Assembly (NCBI GenBank): GCA_902790595.1
Contig: CADASL010000010.1
Location: forward strand, 116,396-180,395
Source: an uncultured Bacteroidales bacterium
GTDB taxonomy: Bacteria > Bacteroidota > Bacteroidia > Bacteroidales > SZUA-534
DNA: 64,000 bases
Direction of reading: 5' to 3'
The position numbers and the translations under genes are program-made. The notes under the pieces were generated by a model that was not told the origin of the DNA, did no database searches, and saw nothing but the letters and a program-made list of their open reading frames with translations. Of the stretch, positions 16,308 to 25,182 are shown piece after piece. The stretch's first letter is position 1. Every line of letters begins with the position of its first letter.

Positions 16308-17004
16308 TGAAGGCAACACTCTGTGCAAGGCGGCCGTTGTGAGCAACGGTGCGATTCTGGCGCAGACATCGGGCCGCGATATTGACGATGCCGCATTGCA
16401 GGATTTTGCCGCGCAATACGGCATCAATAATATAATAAGTGCAAGCACCCGGCGCGAGCGCGTTGAACTGCCGGCAGCGCTGCACGGAATCAAACACGTG
16501 CGCCTCTGTGCCGAAACAAAACTCCCGATACTGATAAAATACTCAACACCAGGCACTTTGGGACTTGACCGGGTGGCGGCCGCCGTGGGTGCGTCGGTGT
16601 TGTTTCCGCAGAGCGATGTTCTGATTGTTGATTTGGGGACGGCCATAACCGTTGATTTTCTGAGTCGCAACGGGGAGTATCTGGGCGGCGTGATTTCGCC
16701 CGGCCCGGCAATGAGGGCAAAGGCTCTGAACGCCTTCACCGGGAAGTTGCCACTTGTTGAGGTGCCTGCGGATGCCCGTCTGCGCGGACAAAGCACCACC
16801 GAGGCGCTGCAATTCGGGATTCTGAACGGCGTCCGGTTCGAAATTGACGGCTACATAAATGCATATCGTACCGAAAATCAAGATGTTAAAGTGGTGGTTA
16901 CAGGCGGTGCCGCCAACGCAATAATCCGCCCCGACGTGACGCGCGAGCCCAATCTGGTGATTATCGGTATGAACCGGATTCTGGAGTTCGACGGCGGAAG
17001 ATGA
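16288..17004 (+). CDS. coaX: type III pantothenate kinase
   Basis: Phosphorylates pantothenate, the first step of CoA synthesis. The 238-residue protein has the ASKHA-fold motifs of CoaX: phosphate-1 motif 'DEGNTLCKAAV' (7-17), 'GTLGLDRVAAAVGA' and 'VLIVDLGTAITVDF' with the catalytic Asp, then 'GGVISPGPAMR'. The ATG at 16288 matches family length; a GTG/ATG further upstream at 16267 lies deeper in the overlapping gene. It overlaps the preceding gene by 20 bases. Together with panD in this window it covers two steps of CoA supply. Confidence 0.93.
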   Translation: MSNLIIDEGNTLCKAAVVSNGAILAQTSGRDIDDAALQDFAAQYGINNIISASTRRERVELPAALHGIKHVRLCAETKLPILIKYSTPGTLGLDRVAAAVGASVLFPQSDVLIVDLGTAITVDFLSRNGEYLGGVISPGPAMRAKALNAFTGKLPLVEVPADARLRGQSTTEALQFGILNGVRFEIDGYINAYRTENQDVKVVVTGGAANAIIRPDVTREPNLVIIGMNRILEFDGGR

Positions 17005-17125
17005 TAGTCGGATAAAAAACACTTCGCCCACAGAAAAACGGGCGTCCAACATCGAAAAAATCCCCTCAATCAAAGTTAAAATAACAGAATAGGTATAGAA
17101 TTGGGTGCACCTAATAAAGATTTAT

Positions 17126-17133
17126 TACTTTTG
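17126..17133 (+). promoter_or_regulatory. -7 box TACTTTTG
   Basis: Perfect TAnnTTTG 25 bases before the ATG at 17158; TTGG at 17101-17104 could act as a weak -33. Confidence 0.6.
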
Positions 17134-17157
17134 GCGCAGAATTTTAATACTTAAAAA

Positions 17158-18546
17158 ATGAAAACGTTTGCTTATAAATTTGGAGTCTTGGCAGTGTCGG
17201 TTATGATGATGGCCAACATCGCCAACGCTCAACAAAAAAAGTACTTGTCTGACCCGAAATACGGACCGGACAGTGCAGCTCGCGAAGAATGCGCAATGCG
17301 TATGTCGCTCTACAACGAATTCTACAAACAAAAGAATTACAAAGACGCCGTGAACGACTGGAGGAAGGTTTACCAGAACTGCCCCGCAGCCAGCAAGAAC
17401 ACTTTCATTCGCGGAGCCACCATTTACAAAAACCTTATCAACGCTGAGAAAAACGCGGCTGCCAAGTCGAAACTCATCGATACCCTGATGCAGATTTACG
17501 ACCAGCGCATTGTTTACTTCAAACAAGAAGGCGCGGTGCTGGCCATCAAGGGTGTTGACCTTTACTCGTATCGTGGCAAAGACGCTTCGGGCGAAGTTTA
17601 TGAGATGCTGAAGAAGTCGTGCGAGCTTGAGAAGGGCGAAACCAGCGCGGGAGTTATAACCGTGATGATGCAGACCGCTGTTGACCAGTATAAGGCTGAG
17701 GAAATTGACGGCGCCGAGGTTATTTCAGCCTACGAGCTGGCAATGAGCACTTTGGATGCAGCCATCGCCAACAACAAATCGATTGCCGCCAGCGGCGATG
17801 CCAAAAAGGTTCCGGCCGCACAAAAAGAGCTTGAAAATCTTGACGTTGATTTGAAGAACGTTGAGGCATTGTTCTCGGAGAGCGGTGCCGCCACCTGTGA
17901 TGCTTTGGTGGCCATTTTCGGTGCAAAATACGATGCCAACAAAGACGATGTTGAGTGGTTGAAGAAGGTAACCAAGTTGCTCGACAAGACCGACTGCAAC
18001 TCCGACCCGTTGTTTGCGAAGGCTTCGGAGGCACTTTACGCTCTTGAGCCATCGGCTGTGGCCGCACGCAACCTTGCACGTCTGTTCCTTGCAAAGCAGG
18101 ACCTTGCCAAGGCTGCTGGCTACTATCAGAACGCTTGCGATTTGCAAGAGGATAATGTTGCAAAATCGCAATACTATTACGAGTGGAGTCAGGTTGTGTT
18201 TGCACAGAAGGGCTTCCAGCGAGTTCGTGAATTGGCAAACCTCGCATTGAAGGCCAATCCGGCCAACGGCAAAGCTTACCTCGCCATTGGCAAGGCATAT
18301 GCCGCCGACGCTCAAAACATTGGCCAGGAGCAGGTTGAGCACAACGCCACCTATTGGGCCGCCGTTGATAAGTTTATGAAGGCAAAACAAGTTGACCCTT
18401 CGTGCGAGGCTGAGGCCAACGACCTGATAAACACCTACAAAAAGCACTTCCCTAACAAGGAGGAGGCATTTATGTTCGGCATTCAGGAAGGCTCGTCGGT
18501 AACGGTTGGCGGTTGGATTAACGAAAAAACCACAGCACGTTTCTAA
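17158..18546 (+). CDS. periplasmic TPR-repeat protein upstream of lptC
   Basis: A 462-residue protein with signal peptide (MKTFAYKFGVLAVSVMMMANIANA, cut before QQKKY). The rest is helical with TPR-like units, clearest at 'AARNLARLFLAKQDLAKAAGYYQNA' and 'ELANLALKANPANGKAYLAIGKAYA' (each cited only as landmarks). It ends in a Gly/Val stretch 'GSSVTVGGWI'. Its stop shares one base with the lptC start (TAATG at 18544-18548), so translation is coupled. A role in LPS export or envelope assembly is suggested only by this linkage. Confidence 0.82.
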   Translation: MKTFAYKFGVLAVSVMMMANIANAQQKKYLSDPKYGPDSAAREECAMRMSLYNEFYKQKNYKDAVNDWRKVYQNCPAASKNTFIRGATIYKNLINAEKNAAAKSKLIDTLMQIYDQRIVYFKQEGAVLAIKGVDLYSYRGKDASGEVYEMLKKSCELEKGETSAGVITVMMQTAVDQYKAEEIDGAEVISAYELAMSTLDAAIANNKSIAASGDAKKVPAAQKELENLDVDLKNVEALFSESGAATCDALVAIFGAKYDANKDDVEWLKKVTKLLDKTDCNSDPLFAKASEALYALEPSAVAARNLARLFLAKQDLAKAAGYYQNACDLQEDNVAKSQYYYEWSQVVFAQKGFQRVRELANLALKANPANGKAYLAIGKAYAADAQNIGQEQVEHNATYWAAVDKFMKAKQVDPSCEAEANDLINTYKKHFPNKEEAFMFGIQEGSSVTVGGWINEKTTARF

Positions 18547-19109
18547 TGACGGTTGAACGGTCATATAAAGCAACAGTTAAGGCTCTTCTTGCAGGAGCCT
18601 TAATTTTTGTTTTGGCATCGTGCAAGAACGACATCCAGCAGGTGAACTCACTCACCACTGTCCTCGACACAGCGCAGATGACCGGCACCGACGTGGAACT
18701 GACGCGCTCGCTCAACGGCTTGATTGCCGTTAGAATGAAGGGCAGGGAAGTTAGGCAGCTGAGTGTCGCGAACAACACATTCGAATTCCCGAAAGGGCTG
18801 GAGCTTTTTATGTACGACACGCTGGGCAACACCACCTCGCATATGTCGGCCAAATACTCGATTTACTATGACAAGGAGGGAATTTGGGAGGCCAAAAACG
18901 ATGTGGTGGTGAGCAACGAAAAGGGCGACCAGCTCAACACCGAATATCTTGTCTGGTATCGCGACAAGGGTACTATTGAGACCAATCAGTTTGTGAAAAT
19001 AACAACTGCTGACGGCATCATCTACGGCGACGGAATGGTGGCCGACCAGCATTTCAACAATTGGGAAGTGAAGAACGGCCGCGGCGTATTTGACATTGAA
19101 AATGAATAA
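18546..19109 (+). CDS. lptC: LPS export ABC transporter periplasmic protein LptC
   Basis: LptC takes LPS from the LptB2FG transporter and passes it to LptA in the periplasm. The 187-residue protein has a lipobox-like N-terminus 'VLASCKND' (Cys26), so in this group it is a lipoprotein instead of a bitopic protein. The OstA/LptC beta-jellyroll follows: 'MSAKYSIYYDKEGIWEAKNDVVVSN', 'LNTEYLVWYRDKGTIET' and 'GDGMVADQHFNNWEVKNGRG' (landmarks). Bacteroidetes LptC has this form. Start coupled to the TPR gene; end overlaps the next small gene. Confidence 0.9.
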   Translation: MTVERSYKATVKALLAGALIFVLASCKNDIQQVNSLTTVLDTAQMTGTDVELTRSLNGLIAVRMKGREVRQLSVANNTFEFPKGLELFMYDTLGNTTSHMSAKYSIYYDKEGIWEAKNDVVVSNEKGDQLNTEYLVWYRDKGTIETNQFVKITTADGIIYGDGMVADQHFNNWEVKNGRGVFDIENE

Positions 19110-19308
19110 GTTCACGCGCACAATGAAGGTTATTGTGGAGTGCATCTGGTTCGCTGCAACCGTGATGTGCATTCTGATTGCCGTTAAGGAGCTGCTGCGT
19201 CACAATACCAGTCAGGCACTGATGTTCACCGCTTTAGGTCTGGCGGCGCTGTTTTTCTTTCTTATGAGACGCACCCAGAGGAAAAATCTCGAGAAAAACA
19301 GCGATTAA
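19102..19308 (+). CDS. small two-helix membrane protein downstream of lptC
   Basis: A 68-residue protein with two membrane segments (about 11-30 and 38-55) and a basic tail (RRTQRKNLEKNSD). The ATG at 19102 overlaps the lptC stop by 8 bases; the frame is open to 19090 but that start lies inside lptC. Function unknown; a small membrane gene in this place after lptC recurs in Bacteroidetes as I recall. Confidence 0.7.
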   Translation: MNKFTRTMKVIVECIWFAATVMCILIAVKELLRHNTSQALMFTALGLAALFFFLMRRTQRKNLEKNSD

Positions 19309-19346
19309 CCTTGGGGCACAGTTCGCCCCCCAAAAAAGCTGCGGCT

Positions 19347-20021
19347 ATGCAGGCAAATTGTCAAGACATTCATAATCAGGCGCAACTGATAGAGCTGATT
19401 CAGCAGGTTGGATTTCTGCCATTGCTCGACAGCGGCATCCGCGGCTATTCGGCCGAAGAGATTGTGAGCGACGAGTGCCGCTTTTCGCCTTCGCCCGACG
19501 GCGGATGGGAGTGGCCGTTGTGGAAATGGAAGGGCTCGATTGTGACTGACGGCAGCGCGGTCTATGGCAAGTTTTTTGCCAACAAGGCCGGATTTGTCAG
19601 CCGCAAGTGGTGGCCCGATTTCTGCAACTACCGCCGCAACGGGCATCCGCAACCCACCGAAGGAACCATTGAGGAAGCAATACTTTTCACCCTGCAGGAA
19701 CAGGGCAGCCTGATTACCCGCGAACTCCGCGCCGCCTGCGGTTTCACCGGGCCTAAGATGCGCGGCACGTTCGACGGCTACATCACCCGCCTGCAGATGG
19801 CCTGCCGCGTTGTTACCGAAGATTTTGTCTATCCCACCGACCGCCACGGGCGCGAATACGGCTGGGGCTGGTCGCTGCTCACAACACCCGAGCAGCTCTA
19901 CGGTCTGGAATCGTGCAAGTGCGACCGCTCGCCCGAAGAGTCTTTCGAGCGCATTTTCGAGCACTTCCGCAGTGTGGTTCCCGAAGCCTCGGAGAAGCAG
20001 ATTTTCAAGCTTTTGAAATAA
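19347..20021 (+). CDS. AlkZ-related winged-helix protein
   Basis: A 224-residue soluble protein resembling the part of the AlkZ/YcaQ DNA glycosylase family (HTH_42) seen in short 'AlkZ-related' proteins. Landmarks are 'LPLLDSGIRGYSAEEIV', 'WEWPLWKWKG', 'YGKFFANKAGFVS', 'ITRELRAACGF' (helix-turn-helix-like) and 'LQMACRVVTEDF'. Full AlkZ proteins are near 400 residues and unhook DNA crosslinks; the catalytic QxQ motif was not seen here, so activity is doubtful. The ATG at 19347 avoids a low-complexity start at 19311. Confidence 0.65.
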   Translation: MQANCQDIHNQAQLIELIQQVGFLPLLDSGIRGYSAEEIVSDECRFSPSPDGGWEWPLWKWKGSIVTDGSAVYGKFFANKAGFVSRKWWPDFCNYRRNGHPQPTEGTIEEAILFTLQEQGSLITRELRAACGFTGPKMRGTFDGYITRLQMACRVVTEDFVYPTDRHGREYGWGWSLLTTPEQLYGLESCKCDRSPEESFERIFEHFRSVVPEASEKQIFKLLK

Positions 20022-20060
20022 GAAAAACGCTGCTGAATTATCAGAATCAGTGCGTTTTCT
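20021..20060 (+). terminator. possible terminator after the AlkZ-related gene
   Basis: AGAAAAACGC (20021-20030) can pair with GCGTTTTCT (about 20052-20060) around a long loop; the T-run is short. A second small hairpin GCAGA/TCTGC with a T-rich loop follows at about 20073-20093. Weak evidence. Confidence 0.4.
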
Positions 20061-20144
20061 CTGTAGAACTTCGCAGATAGATTTTTTCTGCAAAAGCCGT
20101 CAATTCATCTACGGCCGGCTTACGGAGTTGTTGTTTTAAATCTT

Positions 20145-20152
20145 TATTTTTG
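20145..20152 (+). promoter_or_regulatory. -7 box TATTTTTG
   Basis: Perfect TAnnTTTG 30 bases before the ATG at 20182 of the oxidoreductase gene; no clear -33 TTTG. Confidence 0.55.
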
Positions 20153-20181
20153 AGCGAATTGTTGAATTAACTATTAACGAT

Positions 20182-21234
20182 ATGACCATAAACGGAATAA
20201 TGCGCGTCGGTGTTGTCGGCGCGGGATGGATTGCCGAAAAGGCCGCCATCACACTCAACGGACTGCAAGAAAGAGAGCGTCGTACAACTCTGTTTGGGCG
20301 CAGGAAAGATGCTGCCGGCGGACAGTGCGAGTGTTATGCCATTGCATCGCGCTCGCTGGCGAAAGCCCAGGAATTTGCAAGCCGATGGAACGTGCCGAAA
20401 GCTTACGGCTCATACGAGGAGCTGATTGCCGACCCCGATGTTGACCTTGTGTATGTTGCCACGCCGCACTCGCACCACTACGATGTGACGCGTCAGGCGA
20501 TATTGGCCGGCAAGCCTTGCCTTGTTGAGAAGGCGTTTATGGCCAACCACGCGCAGGCGGAAGCCATTGTCAAACTGGCGCACGAGCGCAAGGTGTTTAT
20601 GGCCGAAGCCATTTGGACTCGCTATCAGCCGGCCGTGGGCATTGTCCGCGGATTGATTGATAGCGGACGCATCGGCACACCGAGACTCGTTACCGCCACA
20701 TTGGGCTACTCAATGGGCGACAAACCGCGCATTATGCGCCCCGACCTCTGCGGTGGCGCTCTGCTCGATTTGGGCGTTTATGCGCTCAACTTTGTGCGTA
20801 TGTTTTTCGATGCCGATATTGCCTCAATCGAGAGCCAGTGCGTGAAGAGCGCCACAGGAATGGACCTGACCAACGCCATCAGCCTTGTGCTGGCCGACGG
20901 TGTGCTGTGCAATCTGCAGTCGAGTGCCGCCTGCGTGGGCGATAACATTGGAGTGATTGCCGGAACTGATGGCAATCTGATTATCGACAACATCAACAAT
21001 CCGCAGAAAATCACCGTCAACACGCACGACCGCCAATTTGTTGAGGACATTCACGTTCCGAAGCAGATTACGGGCTACGAGTATCAGTTTCTGGTCTGCC
21101 GCCAGGCTCTTGCCGAAGGTCTTTTGGAGCCCCGCGAGATGCCTCACGCCGAAACTCTCTACATTATGCAACTGATGGACGGTCTTCGCCAAAAATGGGG
21201 AGTCCACTACCCAATGGATGACGAAAAGTATTGA
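20182..21234 (+). CDS. Gfo/Idh/MocA family NAD(P)-dependent oxidoreductase
   Basis: A 350-residue sugar-dehydrogenase-type protein. The Rossmann nucleotide site is 'VGVVGAGWIAEKAA' (residues 8-21). 'VYVATPHSHHYD' and 'KPCLVEKAF' follow; the last is the EKP-type catalytic motif with Lys retained but Pro changed to Ala. The C-terminal half is the alpha/beta substrate domain ('GGALLDLGVYALNFV'). Closest to the dihydrodiol dehydrogenase-like branch; the substrate is unknown. There is an unusual 20-residue insertion rich in Arg/Gly between beta-1 and beta-2 (about residues 29-50). Single gene with its own -7 box. Confidence 0.87.
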   Translation: MTINGIMRVGVVGAGWIAEKAAITLNGLQERERRTTLFGRRKDAAGGQCECYAIASRSLAKAQEFASRWNVPKAYGSYEELIADPDVDLVYVATPHSHHYDVTRQAILAGKPCLVEKAFMANHAQAEAIVKLAHERKVFMAEAIWTRYQPAVGIVRGLIDSGRIGTPRLVTATLGYSMGDKPRIMRPDLCGGALLDLGVYALNFVRMFFDADIASIESQCVKSATGMDLTNAISLVLADGVLCNLQSSAACVGDNIGVIAGTDGNLIIDNINNPQKITVNTHDRQFVEDIHVPKQITGYEYQFLVCRQALAEGLLEPREMPHAETLYIMQLMDGLRQKWGVHYPMDDEKY

Positions 21235-21252
21235 GGAACATTTTAAATGTTT

Positions 21253-21260
21253 TACTTTTG
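21253..21260 (+). promoter_or_regulatory. hflX: -7 box TACTTTTG of hflX
   Basis: Perfect TAnnTTTG 23 bases before the ATG at 21284. The frame of hflX is open from 21218, so this box lies inside the longer reading frame and supports 21284 as the true start. Confidence 0.65.
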
Positions 21261-21283
21261 CGCACTTTATTGCAGGCGGAAAT

Positions 21284-22504
21284 ATGGGTAAAATAAACAT
21301 TATCAGAGAGGAACGTCGCGAGACGGCGGTGCTGGTGGGCATCATAACCCAGGAGCAGGACGAAGCGAAGGTGAACGAGTATCTCGACGAGCTGGCCTTT
21401 CTGGCCGACACGGCCGGAGCCATTCCCGTCAAACGGTTCACGCAGAAGGTCGACAAACCGAACGGAGCAACCTTCCTGGGAACAGGAAAAATCAAGGAGG
21501 TGGCCGAATTTGTCGAGCAGAACGAGGTGAACCTTGTCATCTTCGACGACGAGCTGACGCCCACGCAGCTGCGTAACCTTGAGAATATGTTCAAGGCCCG
21601 CGTGCTCGACCGAACCAACCTCATCCTCGATATTTTTGCCCAGCGCGCGCAGACGGCTCACGCCAAAGTGCAAGTTGAACTGGCTCAATATCAGTATCTT
21701 CTGCCGCGCTTGACGCGAATGTGGACACACCTTGAGCGCCAGCGGGGCGGCATTGGAATGCGCGGCCCGGGTGAGACGCAGATAGAAACCGACCGCCGAA
21801 TCATCCTCGACAAAATATCGCACCTGAAAGAGCAGCTCGGCAAAATCGACAAGCAGATGGCCACGCAGCGCAAAAACCGCGGGCAGATGGTGCGTATCGC
21901 CCTTGTGGGATACACCAACGTGGGCAAATCGACCATAATGAATATGTTGAGCAAGAGCGAGGTTTTTGCTGAAAACAAGCTGTTTGCCACGCTCGACACC
22001 ACAGTGCGAAAAGTGGTTATCGGCAATCTGCCGTTCCTGCTGTCGGACACCGTAGGGTTCATCCGCAAGCTGCCGCACAATCTTGTTGAGTCGTTCAAAT
22101 CGACGCTCGACGAGGTGCGCGAGGCTGACATTCTGCTTCACGTTGTCGACATTTCGCACCCGAACTTTGAGGAGCAGATTGATGTGGTGAACCGCACCCT
22201 GCAGGAAATCGGCGCACAGAGCATCCCCACATACGTGGTGTTCAACAAGATTGACAACTATCACTACGAGCCTCAGGATGAGTTTGATATGATGCCGCCA
22301 ACCCGCGCCAACATTCCGCTCGACGAGCTGAAACGCTCGTGGATAGCCAAAAACAACCTTCCGTGCATCTTCATTTCGGCCACCGAACGCGTCAACATCG
22401 AAGAGTTCCGCAACCTGATTTACGACAAGGCGCGCGCAATTCACGCCGAACGTTATCCGTACAACAATTTTTTGTTCGACGATACGTTTGAGAGTACGGA
22501 GTGA
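21284..22504 (+). CDS. hflX: GTPase HflX
   Basis: HflX is a ribosome-associated GTPase that splits stalled or heat-damaged 70S ribosomes. The 406-residue protein has the N-terminal HflX domain with 'RGGIGMRGPGETQIE' (154-168), a coiled linker, and the G domain with G1 'GYTNVGKS' (209-216), G3 'SDTVGFIRKLP', and G4 'NKID'. The ATG at 21284 is chosen because a promoter box lies between it and the earlier start at 21218. The mazG-like gene follows 36 bases later. Confidence 0.95.
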   Translation: MGKINIIREERRETAVLVGIITQEQDEAKVNEYLDELAFLADTAGAIPVKRFTQKVDKPNGATFLGTGKIKEVAEFVEQNEVNLVIFDDELTPTQLRNLENMFKARVLDRTNLILDIFAQRAQTAHAKVQVELAQYQYLLPRLTRMWTHLERQRGGIGMRGPGETQIETDRRIILDKISHLKEQLGKIDKQMATQRKNRGQMVRIALVGYTNVGKSTIMNMLSKSEVFAENKLFATLDTTVRKVVIGNLPFLLSDTVGFIRKLPHNLVESFKSTLDEVREADILLHVVDISHPNFEEQIDVVNRTLQEIGAQSIPTYVVFNKIDNYHYEPQDEFDMMPPTRANIPLDELKRSWIAKNNLPCIFISATERVNIEEFRNLIYDKARAIHAERYPYNNFLFDDTFESTE

Positions 22505-22540
22505 TTGAATTACCGAATCATTAAACAAAAACTAACTTTT

Positions 22541-22894
22541 ATGGAAATAACCATTGAGCAGGCGCAGCGGCAGGTGGATGAGTGGATCCGGACCTACGGC
22601 GTGCGCTATTTCAGCGAACTGACGAATATGGTTCTGCTCACCGAAGAGGTGGGAGAGATGGCCAGAATTATTGCCCGCACCTACGGCGAGCAGTCGTTTA
22701 AAGAGAGCGACCGCCAGAAGAACCTTGCCGACGAGATGGCCGATGTGCTTTGGGTTCTCATCTGCCTTGCCAATCAAACCGGCGTCAATCTGACGGAAGC
22801 CTTCGCGCGTAACATCGAGAAGAAAACTCAGCGCGACAGTACACGGCATCTGGAGAATCCGAAATTAAAAGGCGATGGTGCCAGCAACGAGTAA
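22541..22894 (+). CDS. MazG-like nucleotide pyrophosphohydrolase
   Basis: A 117-residue single-domain MazG-type protein. The metal-binding acidic motif ExxE...ExxD is visible as 'LTEEVGEMARIIARTYG' and 'LADEMADVLWVLICLAN'. Such enzymes hydrolyse (d)NTPs, often to remove non-canonical nucleotides; the substrate is not known here. The ATG at 22541 gives the compact domain; the frame runs back to the hflX stop. Probably cotranscribed with hflX. Confidence 0.88.
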   Translation: MEITIEQAQRQVDEWIRTYGVRYFSELTNMVLLTEEVGEMARIIARTYGEQSFKESDRQKNLADEMADVLWVLICLANQTGVNLTEAFARNIEKKTQRDSTRHLENPKLKGDGASNE

Positions 22895-23010
22895 GGCGTG
22901 TGATTTTCAGCCGTAACTTGGTTTTGCCGATTCTTTAAAAAAACTTCAAATTTTATGTAACAATGCACAACATAGGCAGTCTTTGTGTTGTGTAAATCGA
23001 AAAAAAAGCA

Positions 23011-23715
23011 ATGATACAAATAGAAAATCTGCATAAATCGTACTTCACCGGAGGCGAGCCGCTGCACGTGCTCAAGGGCATAAACCTGAGCGTTGCCGAG
23101 GGCGAGCTGGTGTCGATTATGGGCAGTTCGGGCAGCGGAAAGTCAACGCTGCTCAATATTCTGGGCATTTTGGACAACTACGACGAGGGCACCTACCACC
23201 TTAACGGCGAGCTGGTGCGCAATATGAGCGAGAAACGCGCCGCCGCCTTCCGCAACCGAATGTTGGGGTTTGTCTTCCAGCAGTTCAATCTGATAACTTT
23301 CAAAAACGCGCTCGAGAATGTGGCGCTTCCGCTTTATTATCAAGGCGTTAACCGCAAAAAACGCAACCAGATTGCCTACGAGTATCTGGAGCGCGTTGGG
23401 CTGGCCACTCACGCCGACCATATGCCCAACCAACTCTCGGGCGGTCAGAAGCAGCGCATTGCCATTGCGCGGGCGCTCATTGCCAATCCCAAGGTGATTC
23501 TGGCCGACGAGCCAACTGGCGCTCTCGACACCCGCACTTCGTACGAGGTGATGGACCTTCTGCAGGAGGTGAACCGCGAGGGCAAGACCATAATCATTGT
23601 AACTCACGAGCGCGACATTGCCGATATGACCAACCGCACTGTCTTTCTGAAAGATGGCGTGATTGAATCCGATACCCCGAACAAGATTAAAATCGCCAAG
23701 GAATGTTTGATTTAG
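23011..23715 (+). CDS. ABC exporter ATP-binding subunit (MacB/LolD type)
   Basis: A 234-residue ATPase: Walker A GSSGSGKS (38-45), Q-loop 'FVFQQFNLI', signature 'NQLSGGQKQRIAIARAL', Walker B 'VILADEPTGAL' and H-loop 'VTHERDIA'. Sequence type is the MacB/LolD/FtsE branch. First gene of a five-gene set: ATPase, two MacB-like permeases, a HlyD/MacA adaptor and a TolC-like channel. Its end overlaps the first permease start by 13 bases. Confidence 0.95.
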   Translation: MIQIENLHKSYFTGGEPLHVLKGINLSVAEGELVSIMGSSGSGKSTLLNILGILDNYDEGTYHLNGELVRNMSEKRAAAFRNRMLGFVFQQFNLITFKNALENVALPLYYQGVNRKKRNQIAYEYLERVGLATHADHMPNQLSGGQKQRIAIARALIANPKVILADEPTGALDTRTSYEVMDLLQEVNREGKTIIIVTHERDIADMTNRTVFLKDGVIESDTPNKIKIAKECLI

Positions 23716-24968
23716 ACAAATGGCAGGAGATTTTCTCGACGATGCGCAAGAACAAACTGCGCACCGTGCTCACCGCGTTCAGCGTGGCGTGGGGAATCTT
23801 CATTCTGATTGTGCTGCTGGGCTCGGGCAACGGCCTGAAGAATGCCATAATGCAGAATTTCGAGAGCGATGCCAAAAACCTTGTGATGGTCTATCCGCAA
23901 TGGACGAGTATGGAGCACAGCGGCTACGGAAAGAACCGCCGCATTGAATTCGATAGCCGCGACACCAAAATGCTTGACAAACAGGACGGACTGGCAACAA
24001 TGGTTCCGGTGCTGCAATTGTGGAGTTCGAGCGTGAGCCACGGCGCCAACTACGGCAGTTTCTCGTCGCGCGGCGTCTATCCCGACATTGTGGTGAGCGA
24101 GAATCTGAAAATAGAAAAGGGCCGCTTCATCAACGACACCGATATCCGCCTGAAACGCAAAGTGGTGACCATCGGTTCCGATGTGGTAAAGACAGTTTTC
24201 CCCGATAGCGACCCCATTGGCGAGTACGTGAAAATCAATAATAGTATGTTCCGCGTGGTTGGCGTTTACAAGGATGCCGACTGGGACAACCGCTACATTT
24301 ATATGCCTTACACCACGGCGCAAACGCTGCAAGGTGGAAAAGACCGCGTGTCGTTCTTCCAACTTACCACCGCGCCCGAAGTTGGCGTTGAAGAGAGCAA
24401 GACGATTAAAGGTGAGATTCGCAAAAAGTTGGCCGCTCTGCACAAATTTAGTCCCGACGACGACCGGGCCGTTTGGATTAGCGATGACCTTGAGGATTAC
24501 GAAACGACAATGAAACTATTCGACGGCATCAGCATCTTCATTTGGCTCATCGGCATAGGCACCTTGATTTCGGGCATTGTGGGCGTGAGCAACATTATGA
24601 TGATTGTGGTGAAGGAACGCACCCGCGAGATTGGCGTGCGAAAGGCCTTGGGGGCGCGGCCGAGTTCGGTTGTCAGCCTGGTGTTGTCGGAAGCGGTGAG
24701 CATAACAATGATTGCCGGTTATTTTGGAATGGTGTTCGGCGTGGCCGTGATGGAGGTGGTCGATTACATCAACGACCAGATTATCGCCAACCGGCCCGTA
24801 TCGACAGATGCCGCCGGCGATATGAATATGTTTCTGAATCCGAATGCCGACCTTGGCATCGCCATTGGCGCCACTGTGCTGCTTGTGGTGTGCGGTGCCA
24901 TTGCCGGCCTGATTCCCGCCCTGAAAGCGGCACGCATTAAGCCGATTGAGGCGCTGAGATACGAATAG
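23703..24968 (+). CDS. MacB-like ABC transporter permease (first)
   Basis: A 421-residue permease with the MacB topology: helix at about 20-42 ('LTAFSVAWGIFILIVLLGSG'), a large periplasmic MacB_PCD domain (about 45-260), then three C-terminal FtsX-type helices containing 'SGIVGVSNIMMIVVKERTREIGVRKALGARP', the conserved coupling region (landmark). It ends 'AARIKPIEALRYE', the standard FtsX/MacB tail. The start overlaps the ATPase gene by 13 bases. The protein lacks its own ATPase domain, so it uses the upstream subunit. Confidence 0.94.
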   Translation: MFDLDKWQEIFSTMRKNKLRTVLTAFSVAWGIFILIVLLGSGNGLKNAIMQNFESDAKNLVMVYPQWTSMEHSGYGKNRRIEFDSRDTKMLDKQDGLATMVPVLQLWSSSVSHGANYGSFSSRGVYPDIVVSENLKIEKGRFINDTDIRLKRKVVTIGSDVVKTVFPDSDPIGEYVKINNSMFRVVGVYKDADWDNRYIYMPYTTAQTLQGGKDRVSFFQLTTAPEVGVEESKTIKGEIRKKLAALHKFSPDDDRAVWISDDLEDYETTMKLFDGISIFIWLIGIGTLISGIVGVSNIMMIVVKERTREIGVRKALGARPSSVVSLVLSEAVSITMIAGYFGMVFGVAVMEVVDYINDQIIANRPVSTDAAGDMNMFLNPNADLGIAIGATVLLVVCGAIAGLIPALKAARIKPIEALRYE

Positions 24969-25182
24969 CAGGGAGGAGTTAATATTTAGGAGTTAGGAAT
25001 TAGAATTTAGAATGAACAAAATGGAATGGCAAAATGGATAAGAAGTTGATAAATTTTAAACTAAACAGCGCAGCGTCTAAACTTCTAAACAGCGAAGCGA
25101 CTCAACTCTAAACACTAAACACTAAACTTTAATCTTTAAACGATTCACCGATTGACCAATTAAACGATTCACCAACAGAAAA
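24969..25182. repeat. degenerate intergenic repeat tract
   Basis: No gene here. The 214 bases are made of short recurring words: 'gagttaggaattagaa' near 24985, 'ctaaac' repeated many times at about 25060-25140 (ACTAAACACTAAACTTTAA type), and 'cgattcaccgattgacc' near 25142. The same words recur in other gaps of this window. No promoter box was recognised, so the downstream permease is probably transcribed through it. Confidence 0.6.

Noticed and set aside
21164..22528. Long open frame (about 450 codons) on the minus strand across hflX
   Set aside because: It is the antisense of hflX; its protein is rich in Val/His/Arg/Leu without motifs, as expected from mirrored GC-rich codons, and hflX itself is certain.
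23743..24968. A third MacB unit or fused ATPase-permease in the exporter operon
   Set aside because: Only one ATPase gene is present; both permeases lack Walker motifs.
25050..25140. CRISPR-like array in the CTAAAC-rich gap
   Set aside because: The repeated words are only 6-8 bases, irregularly spaced, without unique spacers of constant length.
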